Shown: positions 1 through 7,679, counted from the first letter of the stretch. The stretch is 20,657 nt of DNA from an uncultured Prevotellaceae bacterium (GCA_900557555.1 USTH01000025.1:1-20657), one strand, 5' to 3'. Notes: generated from the sequence alone by a model not told the origin. Translations and numbers: made by a program.

Positions 1-18
1 CCTCAAGGCTCAAAAACA

Positions 19-55
19 GAGGCTGCGCCGTAAACATTAATTACGACACAGCCTC
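19..55 (-). terminator. Possible intrinsic terminator (minus strand)
   Basis: GAGGCTG (19-25) pairs with CAGCCTC (49-55), and inner CGTA/TACG arms add to the stem. Read on the minus strand the hairpin is followed by TGTTTTTG, as in an intrinsic terminator. No minus-strand gene is visible just to its right, so its client is unclear. It may be an inherited or bidirectional structure from a gene lying left of the window. Confidence 0.3.
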
Positions 56-274
56 CCTGCTGAATGACAACCGATTTGCAGCGAAAACGAATACCCCTCT
101 TTTGTGAGACTCATTGGTGGTAGCCGGACGAGAGACGCACAAGAGAAGAACGGAGACCTGTCGGAAACAAGCGCCGGAAACAACCCCTTATAAGCCTTGG
201 GGGAATGGAGGGATAATAATATGCCATATAATGAAACCGCAAACACCCTTACTGCATAACCACTTATCAAGAAG

Positions 275-1579
275 ATGACGGATTTCTTTATCTATTTGCA
301 GTGTGCCGCATGCTTGCTTTGGTTCTTCTTGGCAATATTGCGATGTAATAAGACCTTGGCACAAAAGATGACTGTGCCGATTATGCTGCTGGCTTTTGCC
401 ACTTTTTTGGGAGACCTGTGTTTCTCGGATGGTTCCACCGACAGCCATACGTTGGTGTGGCTTGATGCCATGAGCCAGTTTCTTAGTCCGAGCATTGCTC
501 CGTTGATTTTGATTTTCGTGCTGGCCCGCTATAGGGTAAAAGTAAGCCATTGGGGATGGTTCACGTGGCTTACAATGCCTTTGGGACTCGGCCTGACATC
601 AGTAATCCTATATGGCATGATAGGCATGGATGACAGTGCTGAAATGATGGAACATTATGTCAAGTACGGACTGCCGTTGCCTGAGAAGTTCAATAATGCG
701 CTTTGCAATGCCCACCTGTTTGTAGAGACGGTGCTGTTTTATGTACTGGTGTTGATGCAGATGCTCTTTGTTATCGGTTTCCTGATTTGGCGTCTTATGA
801 AGGACAGGCTGACGTATAGAAAACTGTCGTTGTTTTTGAGAGGGCGCATCAAGCTCAAGACAAACACGATAATAGTACTGTTGTTGATACCCCTGCTTGT
901 TTGCATTGTTGGCCGATGTGTGACAGGGTCGGAATACTATGACACGGATATTGTCAAAATTGTGCTTCCTTCGCTTACGGCGGCACTGATTACGGTGATA
1001 TGCAACATAGTGTTTAACGTCAAGGGTGAATGGGTGCGCATAGAGTTGCTGGGAGGTGATGTGAACATGCTGCATGCTAAGGAAACTGTTGTCAAACCGA
1101 AGGGCGAGATTGAGACAAAGAAAGACGTGGGGTTGGATGTCGCGTTTCCGCATGGTGCAGAGCCTGAAAATGCAGCTGGCATCAGCATGAATCAGGAGGA
1201 GTATTCGGCCCTGCTACATCGTTTTTATCACGAATTGATAATAAAGAAGACTTTTCTTGATGAGAACATCACTCTCAACAAACTGGTTGAGGCTTTGGGC
1301 TACAATCGCACCTATCTGTCATATATAGTGAATAAGGAATACGGCAAGCCTTTTCGTGAGGTTGTTGGCCAGTTGCGCATAGACTACGCCATGAAGTATA
1401 TGAAGGAGCATCCTGACAGCTTGCAGGAGACGGTGGCTTTGGAGTGCGGCTTTACTGGCGCCCCAGCTTTTAACCGCAAGTTTACGCAGATTGTCGGAAT
1501 GACACCGCGTTTGTGGTGTCAGCGCACTTTGAGGGATGCCGTTCCCGATAACGGGAAGATGCCACAACAGAAAACGTAA
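275..1579 (+). CDS. Membrane-anchored AraC-family transcriptional regulator
   Basis: This 434-residue protein joins a polytopic membrane N-terminus to an AraC-type DNA-binding domain. Roughly residues 1-255 hold about six or seven hydrophobic segments, for example near 5-25, 32-48, 65-85, 95-115, 145-172, 198-212 and 230-248. A polar linker (about 256-305) follows, then the double helix-turn-helix region (about 310-425). The first helix-turn-helix contains NKLVEALGYNRTYLSYIVNK. The second contains ALECGFTGAPAFNRKF and the family-typical ending VGMTPRLW. Such membrane-tethered AraC proteins are common in Prevotella-like bacteria, and their signals are mostly unknown. The ATG at 275 has a weak purine-rich AAGAAG just upstream. 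A possible weak promoter (TTTG at 75-78, CTCTTTTG at 97-104, spacing 18) lies upstream but lacks the TA of the consensus. The family call is solid; target genes are unknown. Confidence 0.9.
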   Translation: MTDFFIYLQCAACLLWFFLAILRCNKTLAQKMTVPIMLLAFATFLGDLCFSDGSTDSHTLVWLDAMSQFLSPSIAPLILIFVLARYRVKVSHWGWFTWLTMPLGLGLTSVILYGMIGMDDSAEMMEHYVKYGLPLPEKFNNALCNAHLFVETVLFYVLVLMQMLFVIGFLIWRLMKDRLTYRKLSLFLRGRIKLKTNTIIVLLLIPLLVCIVGRCVTGSEYYDTDIVKIVLPSLTAALITVICNIVFNVKGEWVRIELLGGDVNMLHAKETVVKPKGEIETKKDVGLDVAFPHGAEPENAAGISMNQEEYSALLHRFYHELIIKKTFLDENITLNKLVEALGYNRTYLSYIVNKEYGKPFREVVGQLRIDYAMKYMKEHPDSLQETVALECGFTGAPAFNRKFTQIVGMTPRLWCQRTLRDAVPDNGKMPQQKT

Positions 1580-1594
1580 AAGCTACATACGATT

Positions 1595-1798
1595 ATGAGT
1601 GACGGACATTTTAACCGCAGTTTTTTGCCACATGGAGACTTTGCCAGTGGCGTGAGGGTGGGGAGAGCCTCCGAAAGGGCCGTCTGCCTAAGTGTATTTG
1701 TTGAAATACTTGATGAAATATGTCCCGACATTTCTGAAGATGACAAGAAGGCACTGGTAGGGAAGTTCAAATCATTGGCCTTGCAGAAAGAAAGATAG
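1595..1798 (+). CDS. Small conserved-looking protein following the AraC gene
   Basis: This encodes a 67-residue soluble protein with no signal peptide or membrane segment. It begins 15 bp after the regulator's stop codon, so the two are probably cotranscribed. The N-terminal half contains NRSFLPHGDFASGVRVGRA, and the C-terminal half is predicted to be helical (VFVEILDEICPDISEDDKKALVGKFKSL). The composition looks like a real protein rather than a chance frame. I do not recognise a named family, though the motif recalls small Bacteroidales proteins of unknown function. It could be an accessory or partner of the AraC protein, which is inference from position only. Confidence 0.6.
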   Translation: MSDGHFNRSFLPHGDFASGVRVGRASERAVCLSVFVEILDEICPDISEDDKKALVGKFKSLALQKER

Positions 1799-1808
1799 TC
1801 CTCTTGTC

Positions 1809-1910
1809 GGGCTTTTTTGAGCTAAAAACAAGTAGCAGATGCCTTATAAAGAACAAAAGGCAATAAGAAGTAATAAAAAACGCCATTTACGACCTAATGA
1901 CCGAATTGGG
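1809..1910 (+). repeat. Right-half copy of the dispersed inverted-end repeat (copy A)
   Basis: These 102 bp match 10448-10551 at roughly 90% identity with one 2-bp gap. The copy ends in GACCTAATGACCGAATTGGG (1891-1910), preceded by ATTTAC. The left terminal inverted repeat seen in the complete copy is absent. The join CTTGTCG/GGC at about 1804-1812 suggests internal deletion relative to the complete copy, which has CTTGTCG and GGGC separated by about 20 bp. It lies directly after the 67-residue gene. Confidence 0.7.
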
Positions 1911-1918
1911 TTAAATTA

Positions 1919-1961
1919 AAGCCGCAAAGCTTGGGAAACCTGTTCCCAGACTTTGCGGCTT
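1919..1961. terminator. Bidirectional intrinsic terminator
   Basis: GCCGCAAAG (1921-1929) pairs with CTTTGCGGC (1951-1959), and an inner stem TTGGGAA/TTCCCA surrounds a short loop. On the minus strand the hairpin is followed by TTTAATTTAA, suiting the end of the metalloprotease gene whose stop is at 1979. On the plus strand TTACTGCTTTT follows, suiting the AraC/small-protein transcript. It lies between convergent genes, where a shared terminator is expected. Confidence 0.75.
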
Positions 1962-1978
1962 ACTGCTTTTCGGTAGTA

Positions 1979-4471
1979 CTACTTTATTGCCAGCACACGC
2001 TGAATGTCGAATGATATCTGCTTGTAGTGGTTGGCGGTCGCTGCATCCGTGTTGGTAACGGCGTGCACTTTCTTTCCTATCATGATGAGCGTGTTGTAGA
2101 TGGCAGCGGTAGCATCGTTGCTGACGTCGTCACGGTTTGCCTTGTAGGCTTCACAGAGGTTGTGTACATAAATGTTTTGCACAAACCGCTGGTAACGCTC
2201 AAGTGGGGCAGACGTGTTGAAATCCTTGAAAATGGCTTTGTTTAGGTCTGTCAGATATTGCGCAGAACCATAGTTGGGGTTTACGTTCTCTATGCGATAT
2301 CCTGATGTGGCTATGTTGATAAGTATACCAGTAATCCGTTCAACCTGTTCTTCCTGATCGGAGAACAGACGCCCTGCATAGGGAACATCTACCAGCCATG
2401 TTGGGCGTGTGAAGATATGCTTTTGCAAAAACGGTACAATGCTTGCGGCTTTTTCTCTGTTGGGATATTGGTAAACGTCACCATCCTGTTCTGGGGCGAG
2501 TGGGGTGCGATTTGCTCCTGCCAGATTTCTGATTACGTGCATGCAATAACGGGTGTATTGGTTTGTGAGCTGGTTGTACATGTTTACAACTTTATTGTCG
2601 GTGTTGTCACCTCCCCAGTAGTTCCATTGACGCAGATGTGGAATTATGCGCTTCAGGTTTTCAATGCCAAGAGAACTGGCTTTGACGGCATCGTCGCCAA
2701 GGTCTTCGGTTTGGGCACGAGGGTCAAAACTTTCTTGCTCGCCGTCATACCAGAAGAGGCTCTTGTTATGATTGGTTCGTTCGGTGGTGATTTTGTTGAG
2801 CGCATAGCGGTCGCTTTCGGCATCAGTAGCATCACACATGGGTCGGTATCCCCATTCGATGGCCCATTTGTCGTATTCGTTGATGCGTGGAAAGAGATTG
2901 CTCGTTTTAATGCTGTCTTGTGGCTGTGCAACATAGTTGAAGCGTGCATAATCCATGATAGAGGGACAAAAACCGTGTTTTGCCAGATAACTGTTTGAAC
3001 GCAGGCTGTCAACCGGTACGGTTGCAGAGGCACCAAAGTTGTGGTGCAGTCCAAGTGTGTGCCCCACCTCGTGTGACGAAACAAAGCGTATCAACTGACC
3101 CATTAGTTCTTCGCTGAACTTAGCGTTGCGAGCTTCTGGGTCAAGAGCACCGCACTGTATTTGATACCAGTCGTGAACGAGTGACATCACATTATGATAC
3201 CACCCTATGTGACATTCGATTATCTCGCCAGACCGCGGGTCGTGATTTTGTGGGCCGTAGGCGTTGGCAATGTCAGATGCAAGATACATTATCACACTAT
3301 AGCGCGAGTCCTCCATTGACATGGTAGAGTCGTTTTCTGGCCATTCCAGGGCTGTGATAGCATTTTTCCATCCTGCCTGTTCAAAGGCCTCATTCCAGTC
3401 TTTGACACCTTGGATTAGATAGGGCCTCCATTGTTTTGGAGTAGCAGGGTCAATGTAGTATACAATCTGTTTTTTAGGTTCTATTAGTTCGCCGTTGCGC
3501 TGTTTGATGGCATCGGCCTCGCTTTTAGGCTCGAGGCGACGTCGGCAGACGAATGTTGTACGCTCAACCTGTTGCTGGTTGTCTGAGAAGTTGTAGTAGG
3601 CGTCGTTGAAGTAACCTACACGTGGGTCAAAGATGCGTGGGCGCATGGGTTCTTTGGGAAGCAGATAAAACGAGGTGTTCATTCCAAAAGTTATGGCTGA
3701 CATTGATGCACGCTGGCTGAGGTTGTAGGTTCTGACTGATCGTAATTCAGTGTTGGTCGGGTATGTGTGTATGCTCTCAATGTAGCTCAACGAGGGATTG
3801 AAGTTAGTTATGTTGAATTTTTCCTTGACGGATGGGGTAAGGCTGAGGATATTGTCGCTAAGCAAGAATTCTGTGGCGTTGATTTTGTATGTGCCATTTT
3901 TGCTGTCGGTGATTTTGAAAGTGGCAGCAATGGGGTCGTTGCTACTTGACTTGACAGCCTGATAGATGGCATCGAGTGTGTCCGCTTTCATATAGTTGTA
4001 GGTTGAACGTAACAGCAGGGTGTTGTTGGTGCTGTTTTTCTCAAAGTACAGTGTCATGCTGCGCACTTGCTCACCGCCATACATATTGCAGCCTGCGGGG
4101 GTTGATGTAAAACGGGTGACGGCCAGTATCTGACGCCCTATAATCGAGTCTGCAATCTCAAGGAAATAGTTGTCCTCCTCTTTAGACGCTTTGATCATTG
4201 CGTTTTTGTCGTTGTAGATAGGAACTTTAGGGGCTACGGTGGGGGTACTTGTTGCTTTTCCTTTGTTGTTGTCGTTTTTCTCCTTGCCTTTGTTGTCAGC
4301 GAGGTGGAAAGGCGTGGTTTCTTTGTAGTGAGAGCTTGTCGTGCTATGCGAGAAACAACAAGGAAAGCTAAGGCTGCGCAACAGTTGTTCTTCCTGCTGT
4401 GCGGCGTTCTTCTGTGCAGACAGGTTGGTGCCTGCCATAATAAGTAATAATGTTACGAATGCGTTTTTCAT
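1979..4471 (-). CDS. Secreted zinc-dependent metalloprotease (DUF5117/DUF5118/DUF4953 type)
   Basis: This is an 830-residue exported protein. Residues 1-19 form a signal peptide ending LSAQ. A low-complexity Lys/Asn/Thr-rich linker (about 55-85) leads into the N-terminal domains seen in the Bacteroidetes family annotated as DUF5118 and DUF5117. The catalytic centre is HEVGHTLGLHH, with H467, H471 and H477 as zinc ligands and E468 as the general base. SIMDY (M506) serves as the Met-turn, placing it among metzincins. The C-terminal half matches the DUF4953-like part in character. Substrates of this family are undefined; a periplasmic or cell-surface location follows from the signal peptide. Its ATG overlaps the tilS stop as ATGA, so it is the second gene of that transcript and translation is probably coupled. 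A shared terminator lies just downstream. Family identification is confident, biological role is not. Confidence 0.9.
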   Translation of the reverse strand: MKNAFVTLLLIMAGTNLSAQKNAAQQEEQLLRSLSFPCCFSHSTTSSHYKETTPFHLADNKGKEKNDNNKGKATSTPTVAPKVPIYNDKNAMIKASKEEDNYFLEIADSIIGRQILAVTRFTSTPAGCNMYGGEQVRSMTLYFEKNSTNNTLLLRSTYNYMKADTLDAIYQAVKSSSNDPIAATFKITDSKNGTYKINATEFLLSDNILSLTPSVKEKFNITNFNPSLSYIESIHTYPTNTELRSVRTYNLSQRASMSAITFGMNTSFYLLPKEPMRPRIFDPRVGYFNDAYYNFSDNQQQVERTTFVCRRRLEPKSEADAIKQRNGELIEPKKQIVYYIDPATPKQWRPYLIQGVKDWNEAFEQAGWKNAITALEWPENDSTMSMEDSRYSVIMYLASDIANAYGPQNHDPRSGEIIECHIGWYHNVMSLVHDWYQIQCGALDPEARNAKFSEELMGQLIRFVSSHEVGHTLGLHHNFGASATVPVDSLRSNSYLAKHGFCPSIMDYARFNYVAQPQDSIKTSNLFPRINEYDKWAIEWGYRPMCDATDAESDRYALNKITTERTNHNKSLFWYDGEQESFDPRAQTEDLGDDAVKASSLGIENLKRIIPHLRQWNYWGGDNTDNKVVNMYNQLTNQYTRYCMHVIRNLAGANRTPLAPEQDGDVYQYPNREKAASIVPFLQKHIFTRPTWLVDVPYAGRLFSDQEEQVERITGILINIATSGYRIENVNPNYGSAQYLTDLNKAIFKDFNTSAPLERYQRFVQNIYVHNLCEAYKANRDDVSNDATAAIYNTLIMIGKKVHAVTNTDAATANHYKQISFDIQRVLAIK

Positions 4472-5778
4472 TTAACTGTGTTTTTGTCTGTAATAATTTC
4501 ACATATTAGCAACCGTGTGGTTTCACCTTCTACTACTTTGTAGCGGTCATCAATGCGCTGACCGACAAGCCACACGATATCTTTATGGTTGGTCATAACG
4601 GCTTGCGCCTGTTTGCTGAACATGTCCATTTTGCAGTCTGTCATAAAGTCGCTGACCAGTTTGGAGCCTTTCATGCCGAGTGGCACAAAGCGGTCTCCCT
4701 TTCTGACGGGTCGCACGCAAAAGTTGTCACCAACCTTGTCGGCATCAAGGCATGCCACTTCCTTGCATCTTGGCACAGAGAGATATTCTGTGGCTGGTGC
4801 ATGGCGTGTGTGTATGTGTGGAAATGTTTGCACCGCCACATTAGGTTTGACTATTAGCGTATAGCGGTCGCGAAGCAGTGTGTGTGTCGGGGTTTTATAA
4901 ACGGCACCAGGTGGGTTGTTGATTCCACTCCAGATATCTTGGATTTGTGATGGTGTAAAACCTTTTCCGTCAAGTAACATAAACAGGGCCAGGTGGCAGT
5001 CTATGTCATCTTTCTGTATAACGAGAGTGTCGTTGTCGTATTGTGGTGGGCAGTTCTTCAGTGCCGAGTGCTTGCAGATGAAATCGTATGCCTCACGCAT
5101 GTGATGGGCGTTATTGAGAAGAGTGTTTTCCACGGAGGGGTTGAGCTCCTTGAGCAGAGGCATCACCTTTAGTCTGATAATGTTGCGTTTCACATCGGCC
5201 ACGAAGTTTGTGCTGTCGTCAATGTAGTCTTGCTCTATGGAGTGGAGGTAGTCGGTAATCTGTTGGCGGCTGGCATCAAGCAGTGGGCGTGCCACGTTAT
5301 CACGTCGGTATGCCATGCCTGTCAATCCTTTGATGCCGGTTCCGCGAAGCATGTTGAGCAGCAGGGTCTCTACATTGTCATTGCGATGATGCGCAATGGC
5401 CACTGCATCGATGTTATATTTTTCCAGTGTGGTGTTGAAAAAATCATAGCGCAGTTGGCGTGCAGCCATCTCTATGCTTATGCCGTGGCTTTCTGCAAAT
5501 GATTTTGTGTCGAAGGCAGTTACTTCAAGATTGACACTCAATTTGCTGCAGAGCTGCCTTACAAAAACTTCGTCTCTCATCGACTCCTGTCCACGTAGAC
5601 GGAAATTGCAGTGTGCAGCGACACAGTCATAGCCGAGGTCAAGCAATAATCGGAGAAGAGCCACAGAGTCTGCTCCTCCGCTAAGTGCCACCAGAACTCT
5701 GCGTGAACTGAAGATGTGATGTTGCTTGATGGTGTTATTGACTATCGCTAAAAGAGTGTCATTGCCTTTTCTTGTCAT
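4468..5778 (-). CDS. tilS: tRNA(Ile)-lysidine synthetase TilS
   Basis: TilS converts C34 of the CAU-anticodon tRNA-Ile to lysidine using ATP, so the tRNA reads AUA and is charged with isoleucine. The protein has 436 residues from the ATG at 5778. A PP-loop SGGADS (residues 33-38) binds ATP in the N-terminal domain, which also carries AHCNFRLRG and the AHHRNDNVETLLLNMLRG signature. The C-terminal TilS domain is recognisable in RPVRKGDRFVPLGMKG through VGQRIDDRYKV. An in-frame TTG lies three codons upstream at 5787, but it falls inside the putative -7 promoter box, and the ATG suits the normal family N-terminus better. The gene precedes and overlaps the metalloprotease gene by ATGA. It diverges from tRNA-Cys. 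Confidence 0.95.
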   Translation of the reverse strand: MTRKGNDTLLAIVNNTIKQHHIFSSRRVLVALSGGADSVALLRLLLDLGYDCVAAHCNFRLRGQESMRDEVFVRQLCSKLSVNLEVTAFDTKSFAESHGISIEMAARQLRYDFFNTTLEKYNIDAVAIAHHRNDNVETLLLNMLRGTGIKGLTGMAYRRDNVARPLLDASRQQITDYLHSIEQDYIDDSTNFVADVKRNIIRLKVMPLLKELNPSVENTLLNNAHHMREAYDFICKHSALKNCPPQYDNDTLVIQKDDIDCHLALFMLLDGKGFTPSQIQDIWSGINNPPGAVYKTPTHTLLRDRYTLIVKPNVAVQTFPHIHTRHAPATEYLSVPRCKEVACLDADKVGDNFCVRPVRKGDRFVPLGMKGSKLVSDFMTDCKMDMFSKQAQAVMTNHKDIVWLVGQRIDDRYKVVEGETTRLLICEIITDKNTVK

Positions 5779-5784
5779 GAAGTA

Positions 5785-5815
5785 CAAAAATAATGCTTTT
5801 TATGCTATTATGAAA
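5785..5815 (-). promoter_or_regulatory. Putative tilS promoter
   Basis: On the minus strand TATTTTTG (5792 to 5785) fits the Bacteroidetes -7 consensus TAnnTTTG. TTTC (5815 to 5812), one base off the -33 TTTG, lies 19 nt upstream. Transcription would begin within a few bases of the tilS ATG at 5778, implying a leaderless or very short-leader mRNA. Confidence 0.5.
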
Positions 5816-5843
5816 TCTTTGCCCTAAAAAAGAGTGCTTATTC

Positions 5844-5874
5844 TTTGTGAATAATAAAAAAAACATTACCTTTG
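5844..5874 (+). promoter_or_regulatory. tRNA-Cys promoter
   Basis: TTTG (5844-5847) and TACCTTTG (5867-5874) match both Bacteroidetes promoter elements exactly, with a 19-nt spacer. The predicted start lies a few bases downstream, just ahead of the tRNA 5' end at 5894. Confidence 0.8.
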
Positions 5875-5893
5875 CACCCGTTAAACGAGTAAT

Positions 5894-5967
5894 GGTACCT
5901 TGGCCGAGTGGCTAGGCAACGGTCTGCAAAACCGTGTACAGCAGTTCGAATCTGCTAGGTACCTCCA
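5894..5967 (+). tRNA. tRNA-Cys (anticodon GCA)
   Basis: A full cloverleaf can be drawn. The acceptor stem is GGTACCT/AGGTACC (5894-5900 with 5957-5963), with discriminator U at 5964, which is the expected cysteine identity base. The anticodon stem is ACGGT/ACCGT around loop CTGCAAA, with anticodon GCA at 5926-5928. The T arm is AGCAG-TTCGAAT-CTGCT (5940-5956). The 3' CCA is encoded at 5965-5967. It is a single-gene unit with its own promoter and terminator, lying between divergent tilS and the CCA-adding enzyme gene. Confidence 0.97.
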
Positions 5968-6024
5968 TAAATGAGTCTCCTTTACATGGTTTGTTTTCTT
6001 ATTTAAAACCTGTATGGTTTCTTG

Positions 6025-6066
6025 AAGTCGGGGTCTGAAATGTTGAGTTTCAGACCCCGACTTTTT
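6025..6066 (+). terminator. Strong intrinsic terminator after tRNA-Cys
   Basis: AAGTCGGGGTCTGAAA (6025-6040) pairs perfectly over 16 bp with 6048-6063 around the loop TGTTGAG, and a T run follows to 6066. A second small hairpin, AAACC-TGTAT-GGTTT (6006-6020), sits immediately before it. The minus-strand side has no T run, so it mainly serves the tRNA transcript. Confidence 0.88.
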
Positions 6067-6139
6067 GCATGTTGGCATGATTATATATGGGGCGGTCACA
6101 ACGAGGGCTCAGTGGAACGAGGCCATTATCAACTGTTTC

Positions 6140-6165
6140 ATTTACGTCCTAATGACCGATGTTGG
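6140..6165 (+). repeat. Right-end fragment of the dispersed repeat (copy D), overlapping a stop codon
   Basis: ATTTACG (6140-6146) followed by TCCTAATGACCGA matches the right ends of the copies at 1885-1910 and 10526-10551, apart from A/T at one position. The match decays after CCGA (GTTGG rather than ATTGGG). Nothing upstream resembles the rest of the element, so it is a fragment or a shared short site. Read on the minus strand it contains the TAG stop codon (6149-6151) of the CCA-adding enzyme. Confidence 0.55.
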
Positions 6166-7606
6166 TTTGTGGTGTGTGGGTTGGTGTCAATCCCATCTGC
6201 TGTGCGCGTTGCAGCATAAACTGGTAGGCGGCGTCGTGGTCGTTGGGTATGCGGCCGTCAAGAATAGCATCTTTTATTGCCGACTTTATGGCACCGACCT
6301 GAGCGCATGGTTTGAGATTGAACATCGCCATGATTTCTGCTCCATCTACTGGTGGTTGGAAGTTACGTATGCGGTCGCGTTCCTCAAGGTCTACAAGTTT
6401 CTGGCGCACCAGTTGGAAGTTGTCGCGAAAACGTTGTTTCTTGGCTTCGTTGCGGCTGGTAATGTCAGCTTCGCAAAGTGTCATTAGGTCATCAATGTCA
6501 TTGCCTGCGTCAAAGAGCAGACGGCGTACGGCGCTGTCGGTAACAATGTCGTCGCTGATAGCTATAGGGCGCATGTGTAGCTCCACAAGTTTCTCTACAT
6601 ATTTCATTCGCTCGTCCATCGGTAACTTCATCTTGCGGAAGATGCCTTTTACCATCTTGCTCCCGATGAAGTTGTGGTTGTGAAACGTCCACCCCGCCTG
6701 CGGACAGAATGCTTTGGTGCGTGGCTTGCCGATGTCGTGGAGTAGGGCGGCCCAGCGCAACCAAAGGTCATCTGATTTCATTGACACATTGTCAAGCACC
6801 TCAAGGGTGTGGTAGAAGATATTTTTGTGACTCTTGCCATTGCGCGTCTCCTTTACGTTGAGGTCGGCCAGCTCTGGGAAGATATGGGGCAGCAGTCCGC
6901 AACGTTCCAACTCTACAAATCCGCGTGAGGGCTTGGGAGAAGCAATTATTTTGTTGAGCTCGTCTACAATACGCTCTTTGCTGATGATGCTTATACGCTC
7001 GCAGTTTTCGGTAAGTGCCTCGAAGGTCTCTTCTTCTATCTGAAAGTTGAGCTGGGTGGCAAACCTGATGCAGCGCATCATGCGTAAGGGGTCGTCGCTG
7101 AATGTTATGTTTGGGTCAAGCGGAGTGCGTATGATGCGGTCTTGCATGTCTTCAAAGCCATAAAATGGGTCTATGAGTTCCCCAAAGTGTTCGGCATTGA
7201 GGCAGATGCCCATGGCGTTGATGGTGAAATCGCGTCGTTCAAGGTCATCCTGCAGTGTGCCGTCTTCAACGATGGGTTTGCGCGAGTCCCTTCGATAGCT
7301 CTCGCGTCGTGCACCGACAAATTCTATTTCGGTGTGGTGCCACTTTACTTGTGCTGTCCCGAAATTGCGAAAGATGCTCAGGTGAGCACTGTTGCCCAAC
7401 AGTTTGGTTAGGTTGGAGGCAACATCTATGCCGCTGCCTACAACCATGATGTCAATGTCCTTGGAGTGACGCTCCAGGAAGAGATCTCTTACGTAACCGC
7501 CAATGAGGTAGCATTCTTTGCCAAGTTGGTCGGCAGCCTGCCCGATGGTGTGAAAAATTGGTGCTTTAAGGCATTCGCAAATCTCTTCTTTGCTGAGTAA
7601 GTGCAT
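6149..7606 (-). CDS. CCA-adding tRNA nucleotidyltransferase with HD domain
   Basis: This 485-residue class II tRNA nucleotidyltransferase adds or repairs the 3'-CCA end of tRNAs. The nucleotidyltransferase head has GGYVRD (residues 36-41) and the metal-binding pair D50/D52 in KDIDIMV. RRDFTINAMG and a DDPLRMMRCIRFA stretch complete the head and neck. A C-terminal HD phosphohydrolase-like domain carries LLHDIGKPRTK (H290, D291) and an upstream conserved His in SHKNIFYHTLE. The frame extends upstream to a GTG at 7663, but the ATG at 7606 is preferred because it gives the usual N-terminus and lies just after a -7 box. The last residues (TNIGH) and stop lie within a repeat end, so the natural C-terminus may have been altered there. 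The neighbouring tRNA-Cys already encodes CCA, so repair may be a major part of its role. Confidence 0.93.
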   Translation of the reverse strand: MHLLSKEEICECLKAPIFHTIGQAADQLGKECYLIGGYVRDLFLERHSKDIDIMVVGSGIDVASNLTKLLGNSAHLSIFRNFGTAQVKWHHTEIEFVGARRESYRRDSRKPIVEDGTLQDDLERRDFTINAMGICLNAEHFGELIDPFYGFEDMQDRIIRTPLDPNITFSDDPLRMMRCIRFATQLNFQIEEETFEALTENCERISIISKERIVDELNKIIASPKPSRGFVELERCGLLPHIFPELADLNVKETRNGKSHKNIFYHTLEVLDNVSMKSDDLWLRWAALLHDIGKPRTKAFCPQAGWTFHNHNFIGSKMVKGIFRKMKLPMDERMKYVEKLVELHMRPIAISDDIVTDSAVRRLLFDAGNDIDDLMTLCEADITSRNEAKKQRFRDNFQLVRQKLVDLEERDRIRNFQPPVDGAEIMAMFNLKPCAQVGAIKSAIKDAILDGRIPNDHDAAYQFMLQRAQQMGLTPTHTPQTNIGH

Positions 7607-7627
7607 ATGTTTTACTGTTTTTAACGC

Positions 7628-7635
7628 CAAAATTA
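7628..7635 (-). promoter_or_regulatory. Putative -7 box for the CCA-adding enzyme gene
   Basis: Minus-strand TAATTTTG (7635 to 7628) fits TAnnTTTG. No good -33 TTTG sits at the usual spacing. A start about 6 nt downstream would leave a leader of roughly 15 nt before the ATG at 7606. Confidence 0.4.
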
Positions 7636-7658
7636 CGATTTTTTCATATATAAATAGT

Positions 7659-7668
7659 ACCACGTGGT
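7659..7668. promoter_or_regulatory. Perfect 10-bp palindrome between divergent promoters
   Basis: ACCACGTGGT is self-complementary. It lies between the -7 boxes of the CCA-adding enzyme gene and the lipoprotein gene, in the 101-bp divergent intergenic region. Its position suits an operator, but a single short palindrome can arise by chance and no regulator is indicated. Confidence 0.3.
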
Positions 7669-7679
7669 TGAAAAACAGC

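Noticed and set aside
1..40. Possible end of a plus-strand gene entering from the left edge
   Set aside because: Short tails exist in two frames (ending at 33 and 40), both too short to choose between or support.
6065..6487. Plus-strand 140-residue frame opposite the end of the CCA-adding enzyme
   Set aside because: It is antisense to the clear C-terminal coding sequence of that enzyme and has no recognisable features.
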